Assembly (NCBI GenBank): GCA_947455215.1
Contig: CANGNA010000047.1
Location: 1-34,748, forward strand
Length of the DNA stretch: 34,748 bases
Reading direction: 5' to 3'
Source: Chitinophagaceae bacterium
GTDB lineage: Bacteria > Bacteroidota > Bacteroidia > Chitinophagales > Chitinophagaceae
The position numbers were made by a program, and so were the translations under genes. The notes beneath the pieces were generated by a model. That model did not search any database, was not told the origin of the DNA, and saw only the letters and a list, made by a program, of their open reading frames with translations. This document shows positions 7,244-16,074 of this stretch, piece after piece; the first letter of the stretch is position 1; each line of letters begins with the position of its first letter.

Positions 7244-8125
7244 TTATGAAGCGGCCCTGTTAAAACCCACTGTCTCGCGATAGAGGTTGGGCGGCACATC
7301 AGCATTCTTCTTAAAGAATCTGTTGAAATAATATTCATCTTCGAAGCCTAACTCGTAGGCTATCTGTTTTACCGGCTTGGCAGTAAGGTATAGTTCTCTT
7401 TTGGCTTCGATTATTACCCGCTCTGCAATGATGTCTGTCAACGTTTTGTTGAAATGGGTTTTGGTTATTTTGGCCAGTGCCTTCTGAGAGATGTTGAGCA
7501 TGGAGGCATAATCGGAAGGCGACTTTTTTGTTTTGAAGTTTTCTTCCAGCGTATCTTTTAGTTGCTGCAGCACAAAGGGCTCTTTTGTGTCTGTTTGCAG
7601 CAGTTCGCCCTGGCTTTGTTCTACCTTGATGCGAGATGCGTTGATAAGAAATATTTTAAGATAAGATACCAGCAACTCGTACTGGGCCAATGAAGCGTTT
7701 ATGATTTCCTGCTTCATTTGCTCTGTGAGGTCGCAGAACCTGGCTATTTCTGTTTCGGAGAGGGTGATGTATGGCGGCTGATAAATGTTGTTGAACAACA
7801 CGCCGTTGCAAGCTACTTCCTTTTGATGTTTGATAATGCAAAAGAAGTCGGGGTGAAAGTGAATGACAACACCCTTCAGCTTTTCTTCTTCAGCGATCAT
7901 AAATGGCTGATACGGCGAAAAAAAGAACATGGTTCCTGCAACGGCATTATGCTCGGTAAAGTCGGCTTTCATTGTAGCTTTGCCCTGCGTGATGAGTATT
8001 GCCGAGTAGTAATTAAGCCGTTGCACATGATCGAATGGTTGACTGCCTTCCACTATCGATGATATTTTGAATGCCAAATTGCCGTTCGACTGGTCGACCA
8101 ATGTATAATTTACCGTATCAGCCAT
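7244..8125 (-). CDS. AraC family transcriptional regulator
   Basis: This 293-residue protein has an N-terminal cupin-like sensing half (residues ~10-140, with FFFSPYQPF) and a C-terminal AraC double helix-turn-helix (residues ~190-285). The second helix-turn-helix shows the hallmark VKQIAYELGFEDEYYFNRFFKK. Its start is three bases after the stop of the DUF1348 gene, so the two are co-transcribed. Likely targets are its own operon and the pirin gene next to it, but no operator can be pointed to. The ligand is unknown. Confidence 0.93.
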   Translation of the reverse strand: MADTVNYTLVDQSNGNLAFKISSIVEGSQPFDHVQRLNYYSAILITQGKATMKADFTEHNAVAGTMFFFSPYQPFMIAEEEKLKGVVIHFHPDFFCIIKHQKEVACNGVLFNNIYQPPYITLSETEIARFCDLTEQMKQEIINASLAQYELLVSYLKIFLINASRIKVEQSQGELLQTDTKEPFVLQQLKDTLEENFKTKKSPSDYASMLNISQKALAKITKTHFNKTLTDIIAERVIIEAKRELYLTAKPVKQIAYELGFEDEYYFNRFFKKNADVPPNLYRETVGFNRAAS

Positions 8126-8128
8126 AGG

Positions 8129-8542
8129 TTATAATTTTCTTTCGTGTTCATTAATAGGCATATCGTTGATGCTGGCAAACCGCTTTTGCATCAGTCCGTT
8201 GGCGTCAAACTCCCATAACTCATTCCCGTAGCTGCGGTACCATTGCCCATTATGGTCGTGCCATTCATATTCAAAGCGCACGGCCATACGGTTCTCCCTG
8301 AAGCCCCACAATTCTTTTTTCAGTTTATAGTCAAGTTCCCTTTCCCACTTGCGGTACAGGAAGGCCTTCACCTCTTCGCGCCCGTTTATAAAGTCTGTGC
8401 GGTTTCTCCATTCTGTATCTATGGTGTAGGCCAGGCATACCTTTTCAGGGTCTTTTGTGTTCCAGGCATCTTCGGCCATTTGTACTTTTAGCAGTGCTGT
8501 TTCCATTGTAAATGGTGGCAGCGGTAGTTTTTGTTCTGGCAT
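8129..8542 (-). CDS. DUF1348 / NTF2-like family protein
   Basis: This 137-residue protein is close to the family's usual length. It shows the conserved run [20 protein letters not shown], then [40 protein letters not shown] and ASINDMPI. The fold is the cone-shaped NTF2/SnoaL type used by small isomerases, hydrolases and dimerisation domains. No biochemical role is established for DUF1348. It is the middle gene of a minus-strand group with an AhpD-like protein upstream and an AraC regulator three bases downstream, which suggests a role in handling a reactive small molecule. Confidence 0.9.
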   Translation of the reverse strand: MPEQKLPLPPFTMETALLKVQMAEDAWNTKDPEKVCLAYTIDTEWRNRTDFINGREEVKAFLYRKWERELDYKLKKELWGFRENRMAVRFEYEWHDHNGQWYRSYGNELWEFDANGLMQKRFASINDMPINEHERKL

Positions 8543-8559
8543 AAGTTTGGTGAATTGGA

Positions 8560-8577
8560 CCGGGGCCGAAGCCCCGG
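8560..8577 (-). other. Intercistronic UUCG hairpin
   Basis: CCGGGGC (8560-8566) and GCCCCGG (8571-8577) form a 7 bp GC-rich stem. In the minus-strand mRNA the loop reads UUCG closed by C-G, an exceptionally stable tetraloop. No U tract follows, so it is more likely an mRNA-stability or processing element between the AhpD-like and DUF1348 genes than a terminator. Confidence 0.6.
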
Positions 8578-8594
8578 CCTTGTTATAAAAGTAA

Positions 8595-9125
8595 TTAAAG
8601 CTCCGGAGCTATAGGGAAATCTATAGGGATGTTGGTAAGATTGTGCAGATAGTTCATGGCTATTTTATCGCTTACCTGCATGATCAGGTCTACCAGGTGT
8701 TCTCGGGTATAGCCTGCGTTAAAGAATTTGGTCAGTGTTTCGTCTTTTACGCGGCCCTTCTGTTCGGTTATTTCCTGTGCAAGGACTACCAGCGTATTCA
8801 GCTTCAGGTCGCTGCTGTGGCCTTTGCGGATGTTGATCACTTCGTCGTCGGTAAAGCCGTTCATTTTGCCGAGCACGGTATGTGCGCTCTGGCAGTAGCG
8901 GCAACCGTTTACCTGGCTAACCACCAGATTTACTGCTTCCTTTTCCTTGTTATTGAGGGAAGTTTTGCCGCCCTGGAAGGCAAGGTATTTACCCAGTGCA
9001 TTGTCTGACCACGCGATGGCGGCATACAAATTGGGAACAAAGCCCAGGGCCTTTTGCAGGTTGTCGAAAATTGCCTGGTTGCTTCCAGATACTTCTCCTC
9101 TGGCAGGAACGTTGAATTTTTGCAT
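8595..9125 (-). CDS. AhpD-like / carboxymuconolactone decarboxylase family protein
   Basis: This 176-residue protein carries the AhpD-type redox motif CxxCxxxH at Cys75, Cys78 and His82 (CRYCQSAH). Members with this motif are peroxidase-type disulfide enzymes, unlike the true decarboxylases that lack the cysteines. The region before it ([17 protein letters not shown]) is typical of the peroxidase-related subgroup. It leads a minus-strand group with DUF1348 and AraC genes and is divergent from upp. A weak -7-like CACCTTTG lies upstream (plus 9148-9155). Likely role: detoxifying peroxides or other electrophiles in the cytoplasm. The substrate is not known. Confidence 0.9.
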   Translation of the reverse strand: MQKFNVPARGEVSGSNQAIFDNLQKALGFVPNLYAAIAWSDNALGKYLAFQGGKTSLNNKEKEAVNLVVSQVNGCRYCQSAHTVLGKMNGFTDDEVINIRKGHSSDLKLNTLVVLAQEITEQKGRVKDETLTKFFNAGYTREHLVDLIMQVSDKIAMNYLHNLTNIPIDFPIAPEL

Positions 9126-9290
9126 TTGTGCTGTATTTTTTACAATGCAAAGGTGCTACGGATGCAGTGCCCGGAAAATGGACCAAATACGCATCCTGAT
9201 GGACAATTTTCCCGGGTGTGGGTGCTGCTTATGGGCTGACGGCTAAACTTTTCAATTTTTTGCGGTACTTTTCGGAAAATTTTGAATAGA

Positions 9291-9941
9291 ATGGTGACTA
9301 ATCTGAGCGTTTCGAACTCGCTGGTATCGGAATGGGTGAGTGATATGCGCAATGTGGCAGTGCAACAAGACAGGCTGCGTTTTCGCCGCAACCTGGAGCG
9401 TATAGGTGAGGTTACGGCTTACGAGATCAGTAAGCTGATGAAATTTAAGACCATCAACATCACTACACCGATGGCGGAAACCACATCTTCTGTATTGGAA
9501 ACGCAGCCGGTCATCACAACGATACTACGGGCGGGCCTGCCATTATATAACGGATTGCTTAATTACTTTGATCGAGCTGATAGCGGTTTTATAGGTGCGT
9601 ACCGGAAACACGACCCGGGAGAGACCTTTGAGATATACCAGGAATACATAACCAGTCCCGAGCTGGCAGGCAGGCCGCTGATAGTGGCCGACCCTATGCT
9701 GGCCACCGGCTCGTCTCTGATACTGGCCATTTCTGCGCTTACGGAATTCGACCAGCCGTCTGAGATACATATTGTCACGGCTATTGCTTGTACGGTTGGC
9801 ATCAAGGCCGTGTCGGAAAAATTTCCGCATGCACATATATGGGCGGCTGTAATAGATGAGGAATTAACATCGCGGGGATACATTGTTCCGGGCCTTGGCG
9901 ATGCCGGCGACCTGGCATTTGGCAGAAAAAGGCAGGGGTAA
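9291..9941 (+). CDS. upp: Uracil phosphoribosyltransferase
   Basis: This 216-residue enzyme makes UMP from uracil and PRPP in pyrimidine salvage. The PRPP-binding loop is ADPMLATGSS at about residues 130-139, and the uracil-binding end YIVPGLGDAGDLAFG is nearly exact for the family. ILRAGLPLYNGLL near residue 80 is also typical. I chose the ATG at 9291; a TTG at 9282 is in frame but adds only three residues. TACTTTTC at 9266-9273 is a near -7 element. It stands alone, divergent from the AhpD-like gene. Confidence 0.95.
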   Translation: MVTNLSVSNSLVSEWVSDMRNVAVQQDRLRFRRNLERIGEVTAYEISKLMKFKTINITTPMAETTSSVLETQPVITTILRAGLPLYNGLLNYFDRADSGFIGAYRKHDPGETFEIYQEYITSPELAGRPLIVADPMLATGSSLILAISALTEFDQPSEIHIVTAIACTVGIKAVSEKFPHAHIWAAVIDEELTSRGYIVPGLGDAGDLAFGRKRQG

Positions 9942-10034
9942 TCCCAACCAAAAGAAATTTTTCTGTGTCTTTGTTTAAATAGAATAATTAGCATAATTTG
10001 CTGAGGAATTGGCTTTAGATTAAAAAAGTATACA

Positions 10035-11075
10035 ATGAAGAAATCACTACTCGGGTTAGGTATGTCGTTAATGCTCGCGGGGTCTGCATTAGCTCAGGAT
10101 GTGCATTTTACTCAATATTTTACCTCACCACTCACTTTGAATCCAGCTTTGACGGGCCTGGTGCCGGATGATCTTCGCTTTGCGGCCAACTACCGCAACC
10201 AGTGGGCATCTGTATCTGCCAGTCCGTATGTTACAGGTACAGCTTCATTCGATATGGCGCTGCTGAAAGGTAAGCTGCCGGAAGGTGATGCATTGGGCCT
10301 GGGCGTGATGCTGTTATACGATAAGTCGGGTTCAGGTGGTTTGCAGAATACTACTGCAGGCTTGTCTCTGGCCTATCACAAAGGCTTTGGCCGCGATAAA
10401 CTACAGCACCTTTCTATAGGGGTACAGGGTTTCCTGGTACAGAAGAACCTGGATTTCCAGGCGCTGACCTTCGAAGATCAGTTCAATCCTGCTACAGGCG
10501 GTACACCTTATAAAACACAGGAGAACTTTACCAATGCCGACCTTTCTTACCCCGATTTCAACGTGGGTGTGATGTATTCCGGCCAGATATCTGAGCATGC
10601 TACTGCGTATATGGGTCTGTCTTATTACCATCTGACACAGCCTGTAGAAACATTCCTGAACGATAACCACCAGATACATGCGCGTACTACGGGCTACCTG
10701 GGTGGCTCATTCGACATGAATGAAAATACTGTACTGTATGCATCTGCCCTGTATCAGAACCAGGCTGCCGCTACTGAAGTATTGCTGGGTGCTGCTGTGG
10801 GCTTCATCATGAACCCTGGTCATGACCTGGATTACCAGCGTAACACAGTGCTGTACCTGGGTGGCTGGTATCGCTACAACGATGCGCTTTGCCCTTACAT
10901 AGGCATTGAGTGGTCTAAAATGCGTATTGGCCTTACATACGATGTGAACGTATCTACCTTTACCCCTGCAACAAAGGGCCTGGGTGGTTATGAAATATCA
11001 CTGCTGTATTTTGGCCGTATCAACAAGCATGAAAGGCTGCCGGTGTACAACTGGTCTTGCCCTAAACTATACTAA
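10035..11075 (+). CDS. PorP/SprF family type IX secretion membrane protein
   Basis: This 346-residue protein has a signal peptide ending at SALAQ (residue 20). The family start QDVHFTQYFTSPLTLNPALTG and then FAANYRNQWASVS are diagnostic of PorP/SprF. These are 14-strand outer membrane barrels that interact with PorE/SprE-like partners and with secreted adhesins in the type IX system. Bacteroidota genomes carry many paralogues, often next to their cargo. Here it stands alone between upp and a helicase, with no OmpA-like partner or large adhesin beside it. A strong terminator follows. Confidence 0.93.
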   Translation: MKKSLLGLGMSLMLAGSALAQDVHFTQYFTSPLTLNPALTGLVPDDLRFAANYRNQWASVSASPYVTGTASFDMALLKGKLPEGDALGLGVMLLYDKSGSGGLQNTTAGLSLAYHKGFGRDKLQHLSIGVQGFLVQKNLDFQALTFEDQFNPATGGTPYKTQENFTNADLSYPDFNVGVMYSGQISEHATAYMGLSYYHLTQPVETFLNDNHQIHARTTGYLGGSFDMNENTVLYASALYQNQAAATEVLLGAAVGFIMNPGHDLDYQRNTVLYLGGWYRYNDALCPYIGIEWSKMRIGLTYDVNVSTFTPATKGLGGYEISLLYFGRINKHERLPVYNWSCPKLY

Positions 11076-11095
11076 TAGTTTTTGTATGATATTTG

Positions 11096-11124
11096 AAACG
11101 GCTTCCTTTAAGGAGGCCGTTTTT
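11096..11124 (+). terminator. Rho-independent terminator of the PorP/SprF gene
   Basis: AAACGGCTTCC pairs with GGAGGCCGTTT (one T-G pair) around a short TTTAA loop, followed by TTTTG. It lies 20 bases after the stop codon on the same strand. Confidence 0.85.
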
Positions 11125-11208
11125 GTTATAGCTGTATTTTATGAAACGATCTTATCGGATCGCTTATGGCGGCATTTATATTTAACATACAATTTATGAG
11201 TACTTTTC

Positions 11209-11240
11209 TTGGAGCGAACCTGCTTTTTTCGGTACTTTTG
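11209..11240 (+). promoter_or_regulatory. Promoter of the SNF2 helicase gene (TTG-N21-TACTTTTG)
   Basis: TTG (11209-11211) is followed after 21 bases by TACTTTTG (11233-11240), an exact TAnnTTTG match. The start codon at 11273 is 32 bases downstream. The spacing equals that of the dehydrogenase promoter in this window. Confidence 0.78.
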
Positions 11241-11272
11241 CAGATTGCCTTTTTGAAAGGGCATTGTACTGC

Positions 11273-14200
11273 ATGTCTTTACCCGCCATACTCAAGTTTG
11301 TTTACAACCACGGAACCGAAGAAGTAATAAAAAGAGGTAAAAAGATCTTTTATACATCGGGCGTGCAGATGCTTGACGTAGATCACCTCATAGAGCAAGT
11401 TCGTTTTCGTGTACGCAACGATCTTTACCAGAACTACTACACTGTAACTGTGAACAAGTACCTGCAGCCGCAGGAAATATCTGTGCGCTGCCAATGCCCG
11501 TATAACCTGGGCGAGATATGCAGGCATGAGGTGGCAGCCTTGTTTCAGCTGAATGACATCATACAAAGCGGATTTTTTGAGAACACAGATGTACATTACG
11601 ACCAGAAGCATACCATAGTGCGGATGCGGCAGGTGAGCAGGCAGGTGTTGCAGATATTCACTTCTCCGCACGATATAGACACCGCCGAGAACTGGGCTGC
11701 CGATAACAAGGCCGTCGTGACATCGGGCAAGAGCGAAAAGATAGAAGCAGATGTGGAAGATGGTAATGCCAGTTTTCATGTACGTATAAAACAGAACGAA
11801 GAGCGCTATTTTGATACTTCGTGCAGCTGCTCGGAAAACAGATTTCCCCTGTGTGTACACAAAGCTGCAGTGTTCCTGCAATTGCTGAAGAAGCACGGGC
11901 CACAATTTTTCCAGGCGATGCAGAACTGGGATGTGCAGAAGAACAAATTGCTGGAGCAATATGGCTATAGCCTTGACGATGACCTGAGCGGTAAATTCAC
12001 ATTCACCTACGAGAACGGCAAGCCATTTTTGCGCGTGCTGGACACCTCGCTGAAGAAGGTGGCCGTTGGGGCGCAACCGGCGAAGCAGGAAACGGTAGTA
12101 GAGATACCTACGGTAGTTGCAGAACAAAGACGCCTGGCTATTTTGATAGACCCATCGATAGCTGCCTTTCCGTATATAGATATAATGCTGGTATCGGGTA
12201 CTACCGATGAAGAGGAGCAGGAGCTGGCTGATAAGATAGAAAAGCTGGAATTACAGCAATATATCAACCCGCTGCGTTTCCGTGAGACAGAGCGGGAGAT
12301 GCTGCCGGTGGTGCGCAAGTTCATGGGTGATGAACTGGTGAAGTATGTACGTAAGAATATGCCGTTTGGCGATTTCTTAAGTGACCAGGATGCCGTGCTT
12401 ACCGATAATCCGCCGACCGATGTGAAAGAGCAATTGTGGGAGTACCTGCTGCCCAAGTATCAGAAGATGCTGAGCAGGTATGCAGACTACCCGCTGTTGT
12501 ACGTGAAGAAGAAAGGAAAGCCTGTATCGCTACAGGGAATAGAGCAGGTGGGTTTTTCTGATAAGGCGGTACATCCGCAGCTGGAAGTAAGAAAGAAAGG
12601 AAAGAAATATACCATCAACCTGGATTGGATAGTAGAAAACAGTGCCGTAAGATTTAAAGATGTGCAACTGTTCAATGCAGGGCTGCTGGCGTATGAACAT
12701 AAGATATACTGTATAGGCAACCTGCAGGAGGTGGCGCTGGTAGAGCGTTTTGCACCAGAGGGAATGATTACCGTGGAGGCCAAGGAGTGGAATGATTTTC
12801 TTGCAGGGCCGCTGATGGAATGGAATAAGGTAGTTCATGTCCATTTCTCAGAAGAGCTGGTGGAACATGCGGAGCCGGTAGCACCCAAAACGTTGATATA
12901 TCTGCAGGAGCGGGAGAATATGTTCATCATACAGCCTATGTTCGACTATGGGGGGATGGAGATACCTGCAGGGATGAATGGGGATGTGGTGCAACCATTT
13001 AAGGGTGTGGTACGGGTGACCACGCGTAATGAAGAGGCCGAAGCAGAGGCGCTACAACAGCTGCACTCACTACACTCGGACATACAATACAATAAGCGTG
13101 AGCATTATTACTACCTGCCCGGCACAGCAGTGCTTTCTAATAACTGGTTCCTGAGGTTTACAGACCAGGTGCGGGAGTGGAATATGGATGTGCGTGGCCT
13201 GGAGCGCCTGAAGACACTGCGGGTGAATACACATAAGCCGGAAACACAGATCAATATAAGCAGTGGTATAGACTGGTTCGATGCATCGGTAGAGTTGAAG
13301 TTCGGTGATCAGAGCGTATCGATAATAGAAGTAAAGAGAGCCCTGGCACAGAAGCAAAACTTTGTGAAGCTGGGAGACGGATCGCTGGGTATGCTGCCTG
13401 AAGACTGGCTGAAGAAATATACGCTGCTGCTGAAGGTTGGCGAAGCCAAGGGTAACAAGATACGCCTGAAGAAATACCACTTCAGCGTGCTGGACGAATT
13501 GCTGTCTGAGATAGATGAACAGTCTTTGCTGGAGGAGCTGGAGATACGTAAGGTAAGGCTGGAGAATATACTGGACAATGACTATAGTGAAGTAAAGCCA
13601 CCGGAGCACCTGGAGGCAGTGTTGCGCCCTTACCAGCTGGCGGGCTTCCAATGGCTGAAGTTTCTGAACGAAGCAGGATGGGGTGGTATACTGGCAGATG
13701 ATATGGGTTTGGGTAAGACGGTACAGACGCTCACCTTCTTCCAGCACTACAAGAACACACACAATAATCCTAAGTACCTGGTGGTATGTCCTACCACGCT
13801 GATGTTTAACTGGGAAAAGGAAATAGATAAATTCACGCCTACGCTTACCAAGATCATACATCATGGTCCTAAGCGGACGATGAACCCTGAGGCGTTTGCA
13901 GAATATGATGTGATCATTACTACGTATGGCACCATGCGCAGCGATATAAAGATGTTCAAGGACATGCCATTTGATTACGTGGTGCTGGATGAATCGCAGT
14001 CTATTAAAAATCCGCAATCGCAGGTGGCCAAGGCATCGTTGCTACTTAACTCTAAGAACAGGTTGGCACTGAGCGGTACGCCGTTGCAGAATAATACCTT
14101 TGACCTGTATGCGCAGATGAACTTCCTGAACCCGGGCATGCTGGGCAGCAGGGAGTTTTTTATGAGCGAGTTTGCAACGCCGATAGACAAATTTCGCGAG

Positions 14201-15010
14201 GATGATGTGAAGAAGCAATTGCGCAAGCTTACGTATCCGTTCCTGTTGCGCCGCACCAAGGAGCAGGTGGCCAAAGACCTGCCGGAAAAAACAGAAATGA
14301 TATTGTACTGCGAGATGGGGCCTGAGCAGCGTAAGATATATGATGCTTACCGCAACACCTATCGGTCGCAGATACTGGGCATGATAGAAGAGCAGGGCAT
14401 GGAGCGCAGCCAGATGCACATATTGCAGGGCCTTACCAAGCTGAGGCAGATATGTGATTCGCCTGCGATAATGAATGATGAAGAGCGATTCCCGAACCAT
14501 TCTATAAAGCTGGATGAGCTGTCGAGAGAGATAACGGAGAACGTGGGCGACCATAAGGTGCTTGTGTTCTCTCAGTTCCTGGGTATGCTGGCGCTGATCA
14601 AGCAGCATATGGAGAAGGAGAAAATACCTTATGTGTATTTTGATGGCAGTACATCGGCAACAGAAAGAGAAAGAGTAATTAACGAATTTCAGAACAACCA
14701 CGAGTGCCGGGTATTCCTGATATCGCTGAAAGCGGGTGGTATAGGTTTGAACCTTACTGCAGCAGACTATGTATATATAGTAGACCCATGGTGGAACCCG
14801 GCGGTGGAGCAGCAAGCCATAGACCGTACACACCGTATAGGGCAGACCAAAAACATATTTGCCTACAGGCTGATATGCAAGGATACGCTGGAGGAAAAAA
14901 TGCTGCAATTGCAGGAGCAGAAGCGCGCATTGGCCAACGACCTGGTATCGGATGACAATGCGTTCATGAAGCGATTGACGAAGGATGATATAGCTTTCCT
15001 GTTCTCGTAG
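11273..15010 (+). CDS. SNF2-family helicase with two SWIM zinc fingers
   Basis: This is a 1245-residue DNA-dependent ATPase of the Swi2/Snf2 (RapA-like) class. The ATG at 11273 is preferred over the in-frame TTG at 11264. Two SWIM fingers (CxCxnCxH) lie in the N-terminal part: Cys73, Cys75, Cys83, His85 and Cys184, Cys186, Cys194, His196. About 550 residues of the long bacterial SNF2 N-terminal region follow. The ATPase begins near residue 785: Walker A DDMGLGKT near 808, Walker B DESQ near 906, SGTPLQNN near 930, and helicase C motifs GGIGLNLTAAD and QAIDRTHRIGQ near 1155-1190. SWIM fingers bind DNA or protein. The role is probably chromosome or transcription maintenance, unproven. Single-gene unit with its own promoter. 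Confidence 0.94.
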   Translation: MSLPAILKFVYNHGTEEVIKRGKKIFYTSGVQMLDVDHLIEQVRFRVRNDLYQNYYTVTVNKYLQPQEISVRCQCPYNLGEICRHEVAALFQLNDIIQSGFFENTDVHYDQKHTIVRMRQVSRQVLQIFTSPHDIDTAENWAADNKAVVTSGKSEKIEADVEDGNASFHVRIKQNEERYFDTSCSCSENRFPLCVHKAAVFLQLLKKHGPQFFQAMQNWDVQKNKLLEQYGYSLDDDLSGKFTFTYENGKPFLRVLDTSLKKVAVGAQPAKQETVVEIPTVVAEQRRLAILIDPSIAAFPYIDIMLVSGTTDEEEQELADKIEKLELQQYINPLRFRETEREMLPVVRKFMGDELVKYVRKNMPFGDFLSDQDAVLTDNPPTDVKEQLWEYLLPKYQKMLSRYADYPLLYVKKKGKPVSLQGIEQVGFSDKAVHPQLEVRKKGKKYTINLDWIVENSAVRFKDVQLFNAGLLAYEHKIYCIGNLQEVALVERFAPEGMITVEAKEWNDFLAGPLMEWNKVVHVHFSEELVEHAEPVAPKTLIYLQERENMFIIQPMFDYGGMEIPAGMNGDVVQPFKGVVRVTTRNEEAEAEALQQLHSLHSDIQYNKREHYYYLPGTAVLSNNWFLRFTDQVREWNMDVRGLERLKTLRVNTHKPETQINISSGIDWFDASVELKFGDQSVSIIEVKRALAQKQNFVKLGDGSLGMLPEDWLKKYTLLLKVGEAKGNKIRLKKYHFSVLDELLSEIDEQSLLEELEIRKVRLENILDNDYSEVKPPEHLEAVLRPYQLAGFQWLKFLNEAGWGGILADDMGLGKTVQTLTFFQHYKNTHNNPKYLVVCPTTLMFNWEKEIDKFTPTLTKIIHHGPKRTMNPEAFAEYDVIITTYGTMRSDIKMFKDMPFDYVVLDESQSIKNPQSQVAKASLLLNSKNRLALSGTPLQNNTFDLYAQMNFLNPGMLGSREFFMSEFATPIDKFREDDVKKQLRKLTYPFLLRRTKEQVAKDLPEKTEMILYCEMGPEQRKIYDAYRNTYRSQILGMIEEQGMERSQMHILQGLTKLRQICDSPAIMNDEERFPNHSIKLDELSREITENVGDHKVLVFSQFLGMLALIKQHMEKEKIPYVYFDGSTSATERERVINEFQNNHECRVFLISLKAGGIGLNLTAADYVYIVDPWWNPAVEQQAIDRTHRIGQTKNIFAYRLICKDTLEEKMLQLQEQKRALANDLVSDDNAFMKRLTKDDIAFLFS

Positions 15011-15020
15011 CAGGTGGCGC

Positions 15021-15050
15021 AATAAAAAAGCCTCCGAAGAGCGGAGGCTT
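15021..15050 (-). terminator. Hairpin with U tract on the minus strand
   Basis: AAGCCTCCG (15028-15036) and CGGAGGCTT (15042-15050) form a perfect 9 bp stem. On the plus strand, where the helicase ends 10 bases earlier, no T run follows. On the minus strand the stem is followed by TTTTATT. As a classical terminator it therefore faces antisense transcripts entering the helicase gene, though the hairpin may also cap the helicase mRNA. Confidence 0.65.
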
Positions 15051-15207
15051 ACCTGGAGTTCATGGTGCCAGGAAAATTTCTTATACGAACGTGTTGTTCG
15101 CTTTTGTATAACAAAGCTAATGAAATTTTTGTCATACAGACACGTTTTTTGTAAAAGTTTGTTATTATAGCATGAACAATATCATCAACGCCGGTGATAA
15201 CATACGT

Positions 15208-15215
15208 TAAGTTTG
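15208..15215 (+). promoter_or_regulatory. -7 promoter element of porT
   Basis: TAAGTTTG matches TAnnTTTG and lies 35 bases before the porT start codon. I see no TTG at the usual distance upstream. The call rests on the motif and position only. Confidence 0.45.
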
Positions 15216-15250
15216 TATTATTGCGTTGAAATAGTTCTGAACAGCAACTT

Positions 15251-15961
15251 ATGCGCTACGGCAAAAAGGTATTGATCTTACTGGCTTTTATGGCATCATT
15301 TTCGGCATCGGCGCAAAGGGTGGCGTTGAGCATGCCCGACCATGACGAGAAGCTGTACTATTTCGGCATCACCTTCGGGTTGAATTTTTCGGTATACCAG
15401 ATCAATTATACAGAGGCATTTGGTAAAACGGATACCTTTAAAAGCATTCAGCCTAAATGGTCTCCGGGCTTTAACCTGGGGCTGCTGGCCAACCTGAAGC
15501 TGACCAATTTCGTGGATCTGCGTTTTGTGCCCTCGCTGGCATTTGCGGAGAAAAGGCTGAATTATACTTACGGTTCGCCGATAGCGCTGGCCGACAGCCC
15601 TGTGAGTAAGGGGGTAGAAGCTATTTATATGCACCTGCCGCTGCAACTGAAATTCAAGAGTGACCGTATCAATAACTTCCGTTTTTATGCTATTGTAGGC
15701 GGTAAGTTTGACTACGACCTGGCGGCCAATGCACGCTCGCGCAGAACCGATGAGTTTTTGAAGGTGAGCCCTGTAGACTATGGCTACGAGCTGGGTGTAG
15801 GCTTTGAGTTCTTTAATGAAAGTTTCATCTTTTCCCCTGAGATAAAGATAAGCCAGGGCCTGCGCAACCAGCTATACCAGGACAGGAGCCTGCCGCTGAC
15901 CAACTCCATTCAATCGTTGCTTACCCGCATGATCGTTATCTCCATTCACCTGGAAGGATAA
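15251..15961 (+). CDS. porT: PorT, type IX secretion / gliding protein
   Basis: This 236-residue protein is close to the size of Porphyromonas PorT (about 240 residues). A signal peptide ends at SASAQ near residue 22. The body alternates short beta strands of an outer membrane barrel, with family-like stretches YYFGITFGLNFSVYQINY, SPGFNLGLLANLKLTNFVDL, LRFVPSLAF, and near the end YGYELGVGFEF and a closing strand. PorT is needed for type IX secretion and sits in the outer membrane facing the periplasm; its exact role is open. It is a single gene here, as is usual outside the porKLMN cluster. The cargo proteins at 347, 3499 and 31197 would depend on it. Confidence 0.85.
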   Translation: MRYGKKVLILLAFMASFSASAQRVALSMPDHDEKLYYFGITFGLNFSVYQINYTEAFGKTDTFKSIQPKWSPGFNLGLLANLKLTNFVDLRFVPSLAFAEKRLNYTYGSPIALADSPVSKGVEAIYMHLPLQLKFKSDRINNFRFYAIVGGKFDYDLAANARSRRTDEFLKVSPVDYGYELGVGFEFFNESFIFSPEIKISQGLRNQLYQDRSLPLTNSIQSLLTRMIVISIHLEG

Positions 15962-16074
15962 CGTTTTCCATTACCATATTTATTTGCCGGGCCAATAGTG
16001 CCATAAGTACTGCATGGCGGAAAGGCAAGAGAAAAATGATACTTTTACGGTCGATTTTTTAAAAACAATATAGC

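Noticed and set aside
9542-9994. Minus-strand frames opposite upp
   Set aside because: The plus strand encodes an unmistakable uracil phosphoribosyltransferase; the others have no support.
11279-14017. Long open frames on the minus strand opposite the helicase gene
   Set aside because: They are shadows of a strongly coding gene on the other strand and show no protein-like motif.
14042-15022. 326-codon minus-strand frame opposite the helicase C-terminal half
   Set aside because: No domain or signal; the plus-strand helicase motifs here are exact.
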